Assembly: GCA_017694765.1 (NCBI GenBank)
Contig: JADIML010000073.1
Location: forward strand, 1 to 31,980
Origin: Candidatus Scybalomonas excrementavium
Lineage (GTDB): Bacteria; Bacillota; Clostridia; Lachnospirales; Lachnospiraceae
Direction of reading: 5' to 3'
Length of the DNA stretch: 31,980 bases
Position numbers and translations under genes: made by a program. Below the pieces are notes generated by a model. That model made no database searches, was not told the origin of the DNA, and was given only the letters and a program-made list of their open reading frames with translations. Every line of letters starts with the position of its first letter. The stretch's first letter is position 1. Below, in pieces: positions 1-7,863 of this stretch.

Positions 1-51
1 CATTGAGTCAAAAAGTTGAAAGAAAATAAAAAGGGGGTGCCCACGAAATTG

Positions 52-114
52 ATATGCTCCTTTCTAGGTAGACAAGTAAAGTAACAAGAACCTGTCACTT
101 AGGAGGGAGCATAT
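52..114. repeat. Imperfect inverted repeat downstream of luxS
   Basis: The outer arms at 52-66 and 100-114 match at 13 of 15 positions as reverse complements, with a core of ATATGCTCC and GGAGCATAT. The inner part pairs weakly up to a short loop near 78-90. The right arm contains a ribosome-binding-site-like AGGAGGGAG, but no gene follows it. The structure lies 18 bases beyond the luxS stop and could help end luxS transcription, although the downstream T-tract on that strand is poor. The layout (terminal repeat, spacer, Shine-Dalgarno-like block) also resembles the left end of an IS3-type element. I see no transposase, so a solo relic is only a possibility. Confidence 0.4.
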
Positions 115-131
115 TTTATTATATGTATAAA

Positions 132-611
132 TTATTCTGGATATACAAGGTGAGCATCATCAATGGAATAAAGAGTATTTTCTAAATAACGATTAGCAAG
201 CCAGTTTGCCATTGGAAGATTCATATCGAGATAATTCCCACAGTCTTTGGCAGAGGCACCTGGAACTTCATCTTTAAAATCTCGAATAAATTCAAACATA
301 GATATTAAAAGAGGAATGATATCTTTAGATGTTAAATCGCCTGCTAAAAGTAAATAAAATCCAGTACGGCACCCCATTGGTCCAAAGTAAATGGTCTTCT
401 CACCAAAAACTTCATGGTTTCTTAAATAAGTAGCTGCTAAATGTTCTATGGTGTGCATTTCTGCTGTATTCATAACAGGTTCTTTATTTGGTGCTGTCAT
501 ACGAAGATCAAAAGTTGTAATAGTTTCTGCACCTACTGTATCTTTTCTTGAAACATAGACACCGGGTTCTAATTGTAAATGATCGATAGTAAAACTTGTA
601 ATTTTTTCCAT
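132..611 (-). CDS. luxS: S-ribosylhomocysteine lyase (LuxS)
   Basis: LuxS cleaves S-ribosylhomocysteine to homocysteine and DPD, the precursor of autoinducer-2, in the cytoplasmic activated-methyl cycle. The 159-residue length is normal for the family. The zinc motif HTIEH is at H53-H57, the third zinc ligand is C124 in AKDCGNY, and the catalytic cysteine is C81 in GPMGCRTGF. The start is well placed: an AGAAAGGAT ribosome binding site lies about 10 bases upstream. The gene stands alone, facing away from its plus-strand neighbour, with a candidate promoter at 663-691. No Pfs/MTA nucleosidase gene is adjacent. The identification is secure. Confidence 0.97.
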   Translation of the reverse strand: MEKITSFTIDHLQLEPGVYVSRKDTVGAETITTFDLRMTAPNKEPVMNTAEMHTIEHLAATYLRNHEVFGEKTIYFGPMGCRTGFYLLLAGDLTSKDIIPLLISMFEFIRDFKDEVPGASAKDCGNYLDMNLPMANWLANRYLENTLYSIDDAHLVYPE

Positions 612-662
612 AGTGATAGATCCTTTCTAGTTATTTTGTTGGATAAAAAATTTCTTACTTTA

Positions 663-691
663 ACTATACCATAGGATAGTTTTGAGCAAAA
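663..691 (-). promoter_or_regulatory. Candidate luxS promoter
   Basis: Read on the minus strand there is a TATAGT -10 box (663-668), with a TTTTGC or TTTGCT -35-like block 16-17 bases upstream (685-691). The -35 is a weak match, and the start codon is about 50 bases downstream. No SAM-type riboswitch is obvious in the leader. Confidence 0.4.
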
Positions 692-853
692 GAGGGAAGC
701 TATTGATTCATACATTTATCATAGAATAAAATACAATATGTTTCTAGTCATACATTGCGTAAGATCCTGTAAAGAAAAAATAATTTATAAGGTAATATCA
801 CAATTATTTTGATATCCAAAGAGAAATTTACATGATTCCATATCGAATTATAA

Positions 854-882
854 TTGTATTTTATTTGGAGAAACTGTATAAT
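854..882 (+). promoter_or_regulatory. Promoter of the Rpn-like gene
   Basis: TTGTAT (854-859), a 17-base spacer and a perfect TATAAT (877-882) give a good vegetative promoter 28 bases before the chosen start codon. The promoter lies inside the longer possible reading frame that begins at 832. This argues for the downstream ATG at 910, which has its own GGGGG-type ribosome binding site. Confidence 0.6.
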
Positions 883-909
883 AAAAGTAGGAAAAGGGGG
901 AAAGTTACA

Positions 910-1845
910 ATGGATAAAAAGGCAAATAAAAAATACCAAGATAGTGTATTTGTTGATCTATTTGGAAGAGAAGAATACGCAGTAGAACTTGTCAATGCTT
1001 TATGTGGTACGGTGTATCAGAAAGAAGATATTATGAATGTTACATTAAAGCAGCTTTTGTTCTGTGAGCGCTATAATGATTTAGCATTTTTGACAAAGGA
1101 TAATCGTTTAATTGTATTAATTGAACACCAAGCAACCATCAATCCTAATATGCCAGTTAGAATGTTACTTTATATAGCCGAAGAATATAATAAATTTCTT
1201 CGAGGAGAATTTGGCAATGAGAGCTATAATGTATATGGTAGGAAAATTGTAAAACTACCAACACCAGAGTTTTTCGTTATTTATACAGGAGAAGAAGAAC
1301 GACCATCAGTCGAAATATTGCGATTATCAGATTCTTTTTCAACAAAAGCTCCCATAGAAGTTGAGGTAACGTGCTATAACATAAATAAAGAACTTGAAAT
1401 TAAGGAGAAATCGAGTTCACTCAGTGGTTATAGCGCCTTGCTTCAAGAAATTAAAGGATTCAAAAAACAAGGATATGATTTAGCACAATCAATTCAAAAG
1501 GCAGTGAAAGCTTGTATGGAACATGGGGTTTTAACAGAGTATTTAGTACGACATGAAAGTGAGGTGTCTAGTATGTTATTTCAGGAATATACAGTGGAAG
1601 ATGTGAGAAGAATGTACATGGAAGCAGCAGCAGAAGAAGGCAGGGAGCAAGGCTTGGCAGAAGGTCGTGCAGAAGGTCGTGCAGAGGGTCGTGCAGAAGG
1701 AATTGTAGAGGGAATTCATTTAACAGAAGTGATGTTTAAAATGTTAAAGGAAGGAAAAGAAGTAGAAGAAATTGCAAAGACTTGTGGAGTTGATAGAAAA
1801 GAAGTCGAAAGAATGATAGAATTGGCAAAAATTTTAGCAAATTGA
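910..1845 (+). CDS. Rpn family PD-(D/E)XK nuclease / transposase-like protein
   Basis: This 311-residue protein resembles the Rpn/YhgA-like family (recombination-promoting nuclease, formerly 'putative transposase'), whose members carry a PD-(D/E)XK nuclease fold. The visible catalytic pattern is D57 (YNDLAF), then E72-x-Q74 in LIEHQ. The C-terminal half is highly charged and has Arg-Ala-Glu-Gly repeats (about residues 246-264) followed by a helical tail. In-frame translation could begin at 832, but a strong promoter (854-882) and AGGGGG ribosome binding site favour 910. The gene has its own promoter and unrelated neighbours, as is usual for this dispersed, multicopy family in Lachnospiraceae. 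The biological role in Firmicutes is unsettled; DNA cleavage is inferred from the family. Confidence 0.85.
   Translation: MDKKANKKYQDSVFVDLFGREEYAVELVNALCGTVYQKEDIMNVTLKQLLFCERYNDLAFLTKDNRLIVLIEHQATINPNMPVRMLLYIAEEYNKFLRGEFGNESYNVYGRKIVKLPTPEFFVIYTGEEERPSVEILRLSDSFSTKAPIEVEVTCYNINKELEIKEKSSSLSGYSALLQEIKGFKKQGYDLAQSIQKAVKACMEHGVLTEYLVRHESEVSSMLFQEYTVEDVRRMYMEAAAEEGREQGLAEGRAEGRAEGRAEGIVEGIHLTEVMFKMLKEGKEVEEIAKTCGVDRKEVERMIELAKILAN
1657..1701 (+). repeat. In-frame 12-bp tandem repeat
   Basis: Three 12-base units of GCAGAAGGTCGT type (the third differs by one base) are followed by a partial fourth. They encode Ala-Glu-Gly-Arg repeats in the Rpn-like protein. The unit length is a multiple of three, so copy-number change would alter tail length without shifting the frame. 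Confidence 0.9.
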
Positions 1846-1913
1846 TTGGATTATAAAAGAAAAGAGGCATCAATGATAATGAAAGTCTTATACTGTTTGG
1901 AGGCGTTACATGG

Positions 1914-2111
1914 GTGTTTAATATGGAGGATGAGAAAACAATTGGACTAGGAGAAAGTTATTTATTTGCAACAGAAACATATGAAAATTCGTATGCGAGC
2001 TTATTAAAGATCTTACAAGGCTCATACAATCTAAATGCTCCAGAAAAATTAGAGAATAAAGAAGACATATCGTTATCTGAAATCATAGAATATTTGCATA
2101 GTCTTGATTAA
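1914..2111 (+). CDS. Small acidic protein of unknown function
   Basis: A 65-residue, acidic, soluble-looking protein with no membrane segment or motif that I recognise. A GGAGG at 1899-1903 sits 10 bases before a GTG start at 1914. The ATG at 1910 is in another frame and ends after three codons, and the ATG at 1923 is the alternative start in frame. The gene follows the Rpn-like gene by 68 bases on the same strand and is closed by a strong terminator, which supports it being real and possibly co-transcribed. Coding status is likely but not certain. Confidence 0.55.
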   Translation: MFNMEDEKTIGLGESYLFATETYENSYASLLKILQGSYNLNAPEKLENKEDISLSEIIEYLHSLD

Positions 2112-2120
2112 ATAGAGCGA

Positions 2121-2189
2121 AGAGAAAGGAAAGGATTGTTTGCGACAATTTTTTGAAAGCAACATAATCCTTATCCTTTCTCTTTTTTT
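2121..2189 (+). terminator. Rho-independent terminator
   Basis: A long stem pairs AGAGAAAGGA-AAGGATT (from 2121) with AATCCTTATCCTTTCTCT (to about 2183), with a single bulge, and runs into a seven-T tract (2183-2189). It ends the Rpn-like and small-protein transcript. Confidence 0.85.
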
Positions 2190-2256
2190 ATATGATAGGA
2201 AATTCCATTTCGTATGGATATGTGGTGAGGTAAAAAGAAAGGTAAGAAAACAGAAC

Positions 2257-2285
2257 TTCTCAATTAAAATGAAATAGTATATAAT
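2257..2285 (+). promoter_or_regulatory. Candidate promoter for the 2393 gene
   Basis: A perfect TATAAT (2280-2285) lies 17 bases after TTCTCA (2257-2262). The -35 is a partial match. The predicted leader is about 100 bases. Confidence 0.45.
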
Positions 2286-2392
2286 AAGAGAGTATATAGA
2301 ACTTTTGAAGGGCAAAAGTTTATGAAAATAGAATCACTGAAATCGGATATTTGCATAAAATAGTAGTAACGAAATAAAGAAGAGAGATATCT

Positions 2393-2812
2393 ATGGATCA
2401 AATGGATAATTGGTTAAAAATGGGACAGTGGAATCCAGAAATGGTTGTGGAAGATGAAAAGAAATGCGAACAGGATATGAGATATTTAAGAAGCTGTTAT
2501 CCTAAGAAAGCAAAAGATATGGTATCTATTTTATGTGAAACTTGTGATCAAATGGAATATGAAAATAGTCCTATGTTAATTTCTGTGCCAGATAAAGAGA
2601 CCATGTATCAATTGGTGGATCGCATGTATGAAGAAATGAAACAAGTAGGAATGAAAAAAGAAGAACCATTTTTATTTGCACCGACACAAATGAGCATGGA
2701 GCAGATGAAGGAATCTATGGAAAAAGAGCTTCTTTTTGTCATGCTTTGTGATGAAATGCACAGAAGAAGGATGAGATATTGTCGGCGCAATCAATTATTT
2801 TCTTCGAATTAG
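2393..2812 (+). CDS. Conserved-looking hypothetical protein, Met-rich
   Basis: A 139-residue soluble protein with no signal peptide or membrane segment. It is unusually rich in methionine (especially in the second half) and charged residues, has five cysteines, and ends in an Arg-rich stretch (HRRRMRYCRRN). It looks alpha-helical throughout. An AGAAGAGAGA ribosome binding site precedes the ATG by about 7 bases, and a promoter candidate lies 108 bases upstream. I do not recognise the family and assign no function. It stands alone between two hairpins. Confidence 0.75.
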   Translation: MDQMDNWLKMGQWNPEMVVEDEKKCEQDMRYLRSCYPKKAKDMVSILCETCDQMEYENSPMLISVPDKETMYQLVDRMYEEMKQVGMKKEEPFLFAPTQMSMEQMKESMEKELLFVMLCDEMHRRRMRYCRRNQLFSSN

Positions 2813-2852
2813 GAGAAGAAGGAAACGGAAGAAAGAATAAGAAAAAGAATAG

Positions 2853-2876
2853 AGGAGATGGGTAAGCCCATCTCCT
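2853..2876. other. Perfect 10-bp hairpin between genes
   Basis: AGGAGATGGG (2853-2862) and CCCATCTCCT (2867-2876) form a perfect ten-base-pair stem with a four-base loop. No T-tract follows on the plus strand. It could be a weak terminator of the upstream gene or a structured leader element for the methyltransferase gene that starts 52 bases downstream. Confidence 0.6.
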
Positions 2877-2927
2877 AGAAATAAAATTTAGTGAGAAACA
2901 TAAGATTTCTCAGGAAATGGAGTACTT

Positions 2928-4079
2928 ATGGAACATTTAAAATCTGTTATTCGAGAAGAACTGAATCAGAATTTAAATCAGATCATTATTAGTAATCAAA
3001 GAAAGAAAGATGAAGTGAAAAAAGTAAAAATTCGTCCAGTTTTTATGAAGGACAAACTTTATTTTCAAGCATCTGTTACAGTAGGAAAAAAAGAAATTCA
3101 TACGAATTATGAAAAAGAACCATTGATTGAAAAAATAGAGGAATGGTTAAAGGATTCTTTTAAACAATTAGAATTAACAAGTGAGACACGCACGATTCAT
3201 GCGCTAGTGAGCAAAAAGGGAAAGGCAACGATTAAGATTAAAAATGAGTATAATGAGAAAAAACAATCGTTATCCCATAATCGGACAAAGGAATATATTA
3301 TAAAAAGTGGAACACCAGTTGAGTTTCTAGTTGATCTTGGCGTTATGACCAAGGAAGGAAAAATTGTACATGCTAAGTATGATAAGTTTAAGCAGATCAA
3401 TCGTTTTTTAGAGTTTATTGAAGATATTCTTCCAAATTTACCAAAGGATAGAGAAGTGAGTATTATCGATTTTGGCTGTGGAAAGTCTTACTTAACGTTT
3501 GCGATGTATTATTACTTAGCTATTATGAAAGGATATGATATTCGAATTATAGGGCTAGATTTAAAGGAAGATGTGATAGCATACTGTAATCAGTTAAGAG
3601 ATCGATATGGATATGAGAAGTTAGAATTTTTACAAGGAGATATTGAGTCTTTTGAGAAAGTTTCTCATGTAGATATGGTAGTGACACTCCATGCTTGTGA
3701 TACAGCAACGGATTTCGCCATTGATAAAGCAGTTCGTTGGGGAGCTTCGGTTATTTTATCTGTTCCATGTTGTCAACATGAATTAAATGGACAGATGCAT
3801 AATGAAATTTTAGAGCCGATTATGCAGTATGGATTATTAAGAGAGAGATTTTGTGCATTGGCAACCGATGGGCTTCGTGCACAGTTATTAGAAATGGTAG
3901 GATATCGAACACAGATCTTAGAGTTTATCGATATAGAACATACTCCAAAAAATTTATTAATTCGTGCAGTTAAGACAGGAAAGAGAGCAAATAATCGAGA
4001 AGAATATGAACGATTGCGAGCATTTCTTGGGGTAGAACCTACATTAGAAGGGCTATGGAAGGATGGGATAATGTTATGA
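2928..4079 (+). CDS. SAM-dependent methyltransferase (Methyltransf_32-like)
   Basis: A 383-residue class I methyltransferase. The N-terminal 150 residues are a basic, family-specific region with no motif I know. The Rossmann SAM-binding motif is D181-FGCGKS, followed by the acidic strand LDLKED near residue 209. VTLHACDTATD and SVPCCQHEL (residues 278-286) are typical of the Methyltransf_32 group, whose eukaryotic relatives include METTL25-like proteins. The substrate is not predictable; RNA or protein are both possible. It overlaps the next gene by four bases (ATGA), indicating coupled translation with the exported protein, though no functional link is evident. Confidence 0.85.
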   Translation: MEHLKSVIREELNQNLNQIIISNQRKKDEVKKVKIRPVFMKDKLYFQASVTVGKKEIHTNYEKEPLIEKIEEWLKDSFKQLELTSETRTIHALVSKKGKATIKIKNEYNEKKQSLSHNRTKEYIIKSGTPVEFLVDLGVMTKEGKIVHAKYDKFKQINRFLEFIEDILPNLPKDREVSIIDFGCGKSYLTFAMYYYLAIMKGYDIRIIGLDLKEDVIAYCNQLRDRYGYEKLEFLQGDIESFEKVSHVDMVVTLHACDTATDFAIDKAVRWGASVILSVPCCQHELNGQMHNEILEPIMQYGLLRERFCALATDGLRAQLLEMVGYRTQILEFIDIEHTPKNLLIRAVKTGKRANNREEYERLRAFLGVEPTLEGLWKDGIML

Positions 4080-6610
4080 TGAAAAAAACGATTATCCGAT
4101 TACTTGTCTTTGTCATGGTATTTGGAGAGTCACTCTTTTATTTTAATTATACATCAACAGCAGGGAAAACAGAGATGTCAGCCGAGATGAATCAGGCAAC
4201 ACTCCCTATTCTTTATATGAGAGCTGGGGAGCATACTATGAACGAGTTGCATGGATATACTGGAAATATGGATGAAACATTAGTAAAGGATACATTAACA
4301 CCAGTAGAGTCCAATACAACCTTTTCTTTCTTTATAAAAGAATATGAGAACAGGATTATGTCTGTAAAATATGAATTGCAAAATACCAATGGAAATGAAG
4401 TGATTCAAAAAGGACGTATAAAAACTTTCGAAAAGAAAAAAGGTGGAAAGCTAGCAACGATCCAGTGGAAGAAAAAGTTAGTTTTGCATAAAGACTATAC
4501 GTTAAAGGTGACAATTAAACCAGAAGGTGGTTCTGAAACAAAATATTATACGAGAGTTCGTTATGTAGAAAATGCCCATATTACAGAATTTCTTGATTTT
4601 GTTACTTTTTTCCATGACGCTACATTAGAGCCTGAAAAAGCAAAGGAAGAGCTAGCTGTTTATATGGAAACAAGAGATGATCAGAATAATAATAGTTTAA
4701 GCTATGTGAATATTCATTCGAGTATGGAAAGCTTAACGTTTGCTAGTTTAAAGCCAAAGCAAGAAGGACAAATGCAGATAAGTATTCAAGATTTCGATGA
4801 TGATACTATTTCTATTGAAACGTATTATATTTTATCAGCAGAAAATGCTAAAAAACAAAAAGAGTATTATTATGTGACAGAATACTATCGGATTACCTAT
4901 GGAAAAGAACGTATGTATTTAATGGATTTTCAGCGTCATCAAGAGGCATATTTTAATCCGAAATTAATTGATTCTGGAAAAAATGCGTTTAAACTTGGAA
5001 TTGGGACAAGTCAAGATATTCAGGTTGTAACAAATAGTGATAGAAAGAAAATGGCAATGGTTCGTCAAAAACAGCTTTGGTACTATGATTATAAAACAGT
5101 GAGTATGACCAAAGTGTTTAGTTTTCGACAGGATGATGCCATAGAAGCTAGAAATGATTATGATCAACATGATATTAAAATAATTCGTATGGAAGAAGAT
5201 GGAGAACTGATATTTACAGTCTATGGCTATATGAATCGAGGTAGACATGAAGGTACTTGTGGGATTGCTTTATATCGTTTTGATCCAAATGAGGATACGA
5301 TTGAAGAACTTCTCTACATTCCATCCGATTCTACCTATCAGACATTGAAAGAAGAAGTAGGGCAAGTCTTATATTACAATACAAAAAATCAGTTTTTCTT
5401 TTTGCTGGATGGAAAAGTGTATCAAGTGGACTGTGACACAAAGGAGAAGACAGTGCTTGCTAAAAATGTAACTTCTACCAGTGTAGTTGCAAGCCATAGT
5501 GGAAGTATTTTAGCAATTCAAGAAAGCGCAAACTCTTATAAAAATGCAAAGATCGTTTTACGAAATTTAGATACAGGGAAAAAGAAAGCAATAGAAGCTA
5601 ATCGGGGAACCAAACTAAAAAATATCGGATTTGTTGGAGAGAATCTACTTTATGGAATTGCAAATGATAGTGATTTCGATAAGAAAGAGACAGAAGAGTC
5701 TATTTTCCCAATGTATGTCATTAAAATGTGTGATACAAAGATGAAACAAAGTGTAGCATATAAAAAACAAGGAATCTATGTAACGAATGCGAAAATAGAT
5801 GGACAAGCCTTAGAGCTTTCTCGTGTGAAGAAGAAGGGAAATTCTTATGTAGAAACAAGTTCTGATATTATGATCCGAAAAGCAGATACAGATGATAGTG
5901 GGTTATTATTTACCCTTTCTTATAGTGGAGAACGTTATAATCAGATATATTTAGTTTTCCCAAATAATGTATATATCACAACAGCACCGGATGTGATAAC
6001 GACAAGGGAAATGCTTTTTGATGACTATCGTACGATTACGATAGAAAGCAAGACATCATCTGTTATCAAATATTATGTTTCAAAAAATGGACAAATGATT
6101 GGAAACTACGCAAAGACAGGAGATGCGATTCAGTATGCAGCAGAAAAAGGGGCAGATGTCTTAAGCAGTATGCAGCAGACAATATGGCAATATGGAAATA
6201 CGCCATCCTATGGAGGTTTTGCTCCTGAAGTAGATACGATCCGAGCAAGAAATGTACAAGATTCTAAAAATGCTTGTATGGCTATGATTTTACAGTATGA
6301 AAATGTGAGGGCAAGTTATACAGATTTAGTGATTAAAGATCTTTCTATGGAAGGATTATTAAAAGAGTATTTTGGCAATCGAGCTGTGAATGCAACAGGT
6401 GCAACATTAAGTCAAATGTTATACTACGTAGGAAAAGGTGCTCCTGTGATTGCAAAAGTAAAAGATGATTATTATATTTTAATTACGAGTTATAATGGGA
6501 CTCATATCCGTTATACCGATCCTGTAAAAGGTATGGTAATCAAAGAAGAGAGAGCAAACGTAGAGAAGATGTTAGCTGATAAAGTATTTTATAGTTATAT
6601 CAAACAATAA
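4076..6610 (+). CDS. Large exported protein with degenerate C39-like C-terminal domain
   Basis: An 844-residue protein starting at the ATG that overlaps the methyltransferase stop; GGAAGG lies about 10 bases upstream. Residues 5-25 form a hydrophobic N-terminal signal or anchor, so the rest is predicted outside the membrane. Residues of about 270-640 have repeated short beta-rich blocks, suggestive of a propeller-like fold. The last 120 residues resemble a C39 peptidase (double-glycine/bacteriocin-processing fold), with CMAMIL at 734-739, GAPVIAKVK and a YTDP aspartate at D815. By hand alignment the catalytic cysteine is replaced by S730 and the histidine by Y799, so I predict a non-catalytic domain. 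Function unknown; surface sensing or binding is only a guess. Confidence 0.75.
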   Translation: MMKKTIIRLLVFVMVFGESLFYFNYTSTAGKTEMSAEMNQATLPILYMRAGEHTMNELHGYTGNMDETLVKDTLTPVESNTTFSFFIKEYENRIMSVKYELQNTNGNEVIQKGRIKTFEKKKGGKLATIQWKKKLVLHKDYTLKVTIKPEGGSETKYYTRVRYVENAHITEFLDFVTFFHDATLEPEKAKEELAVYMETRDDQNNNSLSYVNIHSSMESLTFASLKPKQEGQMQISIQDFDDDTISIETYYILSAENAKKQKEYYYVTEYYRITYGKERMYLMDFQRHQEAYFNPKLIDSGKNAFKLGIGTSQDIQVVTNSDRKKMAMVRQKQLWYYDYKTVSMTKVFSFRQDDAIEARNDYDQHDIKIIRMEEDGELIFTVYGYMNRGRHEGTCGIALYRFDPNEDTIEELLYIPSDSTYQTLKEEVGQVLYYNTKNQFFFLLDGKVYQVDCDTKEKTVLAKNVTSTSVVASHSGSILAIQESANSYKNAKIVLRNLDTGKKKAIEANRGTKLKNIGFVGENLLYGIANDSDFDKKETEESIFPMYVIKMCDTKMKQSVAYKKQGIYVTNAKIDGQALELSRVKKKGNSYVETSSDIMIRKADTDDSGLLFTLSYSGERYNQIYLVFPNNVYITTAPDVITTREMLFDDYRTITIESKTSSVIKYYVSKNGQMIGNYAKTGDAIQYAAEKGADVLSSMQQTIWQYGNTPSYGGFAPEVDTIRARNVQDSKNACMAMILQYENVRASYTDLVIKDLSMEGLLKEYFGNRAVNATGATLSQMLYYVGKGAPVIAKVKDDYYILITSYNGTHIRYTDPVKGMVIKEERANVEKMLADKVFYSYIKQ

Positions 6611-6671
6611 TAACAATAATAGAAACGTAACTAGAAAATAAAAGGAAGAACCGATTGATAAATCTTTCAAG

Positions 6672-6720
6672 TTTTTAGGTAAGTCGAAAAGGGAGTTTTT
6701 CTTTATGGCTTACCTAAAAA
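6672..6720. other. Two-layer hairpin upstream of the yhaO-like gene
   Basis: A perfect 12-base inverted repeat pairs TTTTTAGGTAAG (6672-6683) with CTTACCTAAAAA (6709-6720). Its loop holds a second small hairpin (GAAAA with TTTTC). The T-run is on the 5' side and the A-run on the 3' side, so it does not look like a standard terminator on either strand. A further six-base repeat, GTAGTT (6733) with AACTAC (6756), lies just downstream. Confidence 0.6.
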
Positions 6721-6793
6721 TTCCTACCATGTGTAGTTAGATAGGATATGGGAAAAACTACTTGAGTTTTCTCATAATTTGGAGGAAATAGCC

Positions 6794-7843
6794 ATGAAAT
6801 TTATACATATTGCAGATGTACATCTTGGTATGATGCCTGAGAGAAAAAAAGGTCTTGGCATGATGAGAAAAAAGGAAATAGAAGAAACATTCCAAAGAGT
6901 GTTATTAGAGGCAAAACAAAAGAAAGTAGATGTTCTTTTGATCTCTGGTGATCTTTATCATCATCCACCACTTTTGGAAGATTTGAAAGAATTAAATGCA
7001 AGACTAGAAGCATTATCACCAATAAAAGTCGTTCTTATCGCAGGAAATCATGACTGTATTTTGGAAAATTCTCCATATGAGCGATTTGAGTTTGCCAACA
7101 ATGTCATTTTCTTAAAGGGAAAAGAGATAGAGTCTGTTTATGTGGAAGAATTGCAAACAACTTTTTGGGGACTTAGTTATCATCAAAAAGAAATAACAGC
7201 ACCTCTTTATGACGATCTTAGACCTCAAGGACAAGGCTATCATATTTTAGTAGCTCATGGAGGTGATGAAAATCATATTCCTATCCAATATGAAGATTTA
7301 AAATGGTCAGGATTTGATTATATTGCGCTTGGTCATATTCATAAGCCACAAGTATTGGTAGAAGACTTTATGAATTATTCAGGTTCTTTAGAACCACTTG
7401 ATTATACGGAAAGAGGAGAACATGGATATTTCTTAGGGGAAATTACAGAAGATGGACAGCAGGTAGAATTTATAAGAGCTGCAAAAAGAATGTATGATCA
7501 AATTTATATACAAGTAGATGAAACAGAAACACTTTATAGTTTATCAAAAAGAGTGGAACAAGAGATAGAAACACGAGGTAGAGATAATTTTTATGAAATC
7601 TACTTGTTAGGATATACGCCATTATCTGGGAATATCCAGTTTGAAGCGTTAGAACAAGATTATTTTATTACACAAGTTGTAGATAAAACGAAGAAAAATT
7701 ATGATTTGGAGAGACTTTTTGAGGAGAATCGCGAAAATATATTGGGGCAATTTATTGATAAGATGAGAAATTCACAAGATCCCATGGCAAAAGAGGCGAT
7801 GGAATTTGGAATCGAAGCTCTTTTAGCAACAAAAACGGAGTAA
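6794..7843 (+). CDS. YhaO/SbcD-like DNA repair metallophosphoesterase
   Basis: A 349-residue calcineurin-like phosphoesterase with all expected metal-binding motifs: D8-V-H10, G52-D53, G84-N-H-D87, H155 in VAHGGD and G180-H-I-H183. Family members (SbcD, Mre11, Bacillus YhaO) are Mn-dependent nucleases acting on DNA ends with an SMC-like ATPase. The C-terminal capping region (after about residue 240) is less conserved. The start at 6794 is set by GGAGG at 6781-6785; an upstream in-frame TTG at 6779 lacks such a site. The ATPase partner follows after 20 bases, forming a clear nuclease-ATPase pair. The YhaO rather than SbcD assignment rests on the partner's membrane segments. Confidence 0.9.
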   Translation: MKFIHIADVHLGMMPERKKGLGMMRKKEIEETFQRVLLEAKQKKVDVLLISGDLYHHPPLLEDLKELNARLEALSPIKVVLIAGNHDCILENSPYERFEFANNVIFLKGKEIESVYVEELQTTFWGLSYHQKEITAPLYDDLRPQGQGYHILVAHGGDENHIPIQYEDLKWSGFDYIALGHIHKPQVLVEDFMNYSGSLEPLDYTERGEHGYFLGEITEDGQQVEFIRAAKRMYDQIYIQVDETETLYSLSKRVEQEIETRGRDNFYEIYLLGYTPLSGNIQFEALEQDYFITQVVDKTKKNYDLERLFEENRENILGQFIDKMRNSQDPMAKEAMEFGIEALLATKTE

Positions 7844-7863
7844 GAGAGTTAGAAAGGGACAAT

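Noticed and set aside
748..939. 63-codon minus-strand frame between luxS and the Rpn-like gene
   Set aside because: Low-complexity Phe/Ile-rich product, no ribosome binding site, and it covers the plus-strand Rpn promoter and start.
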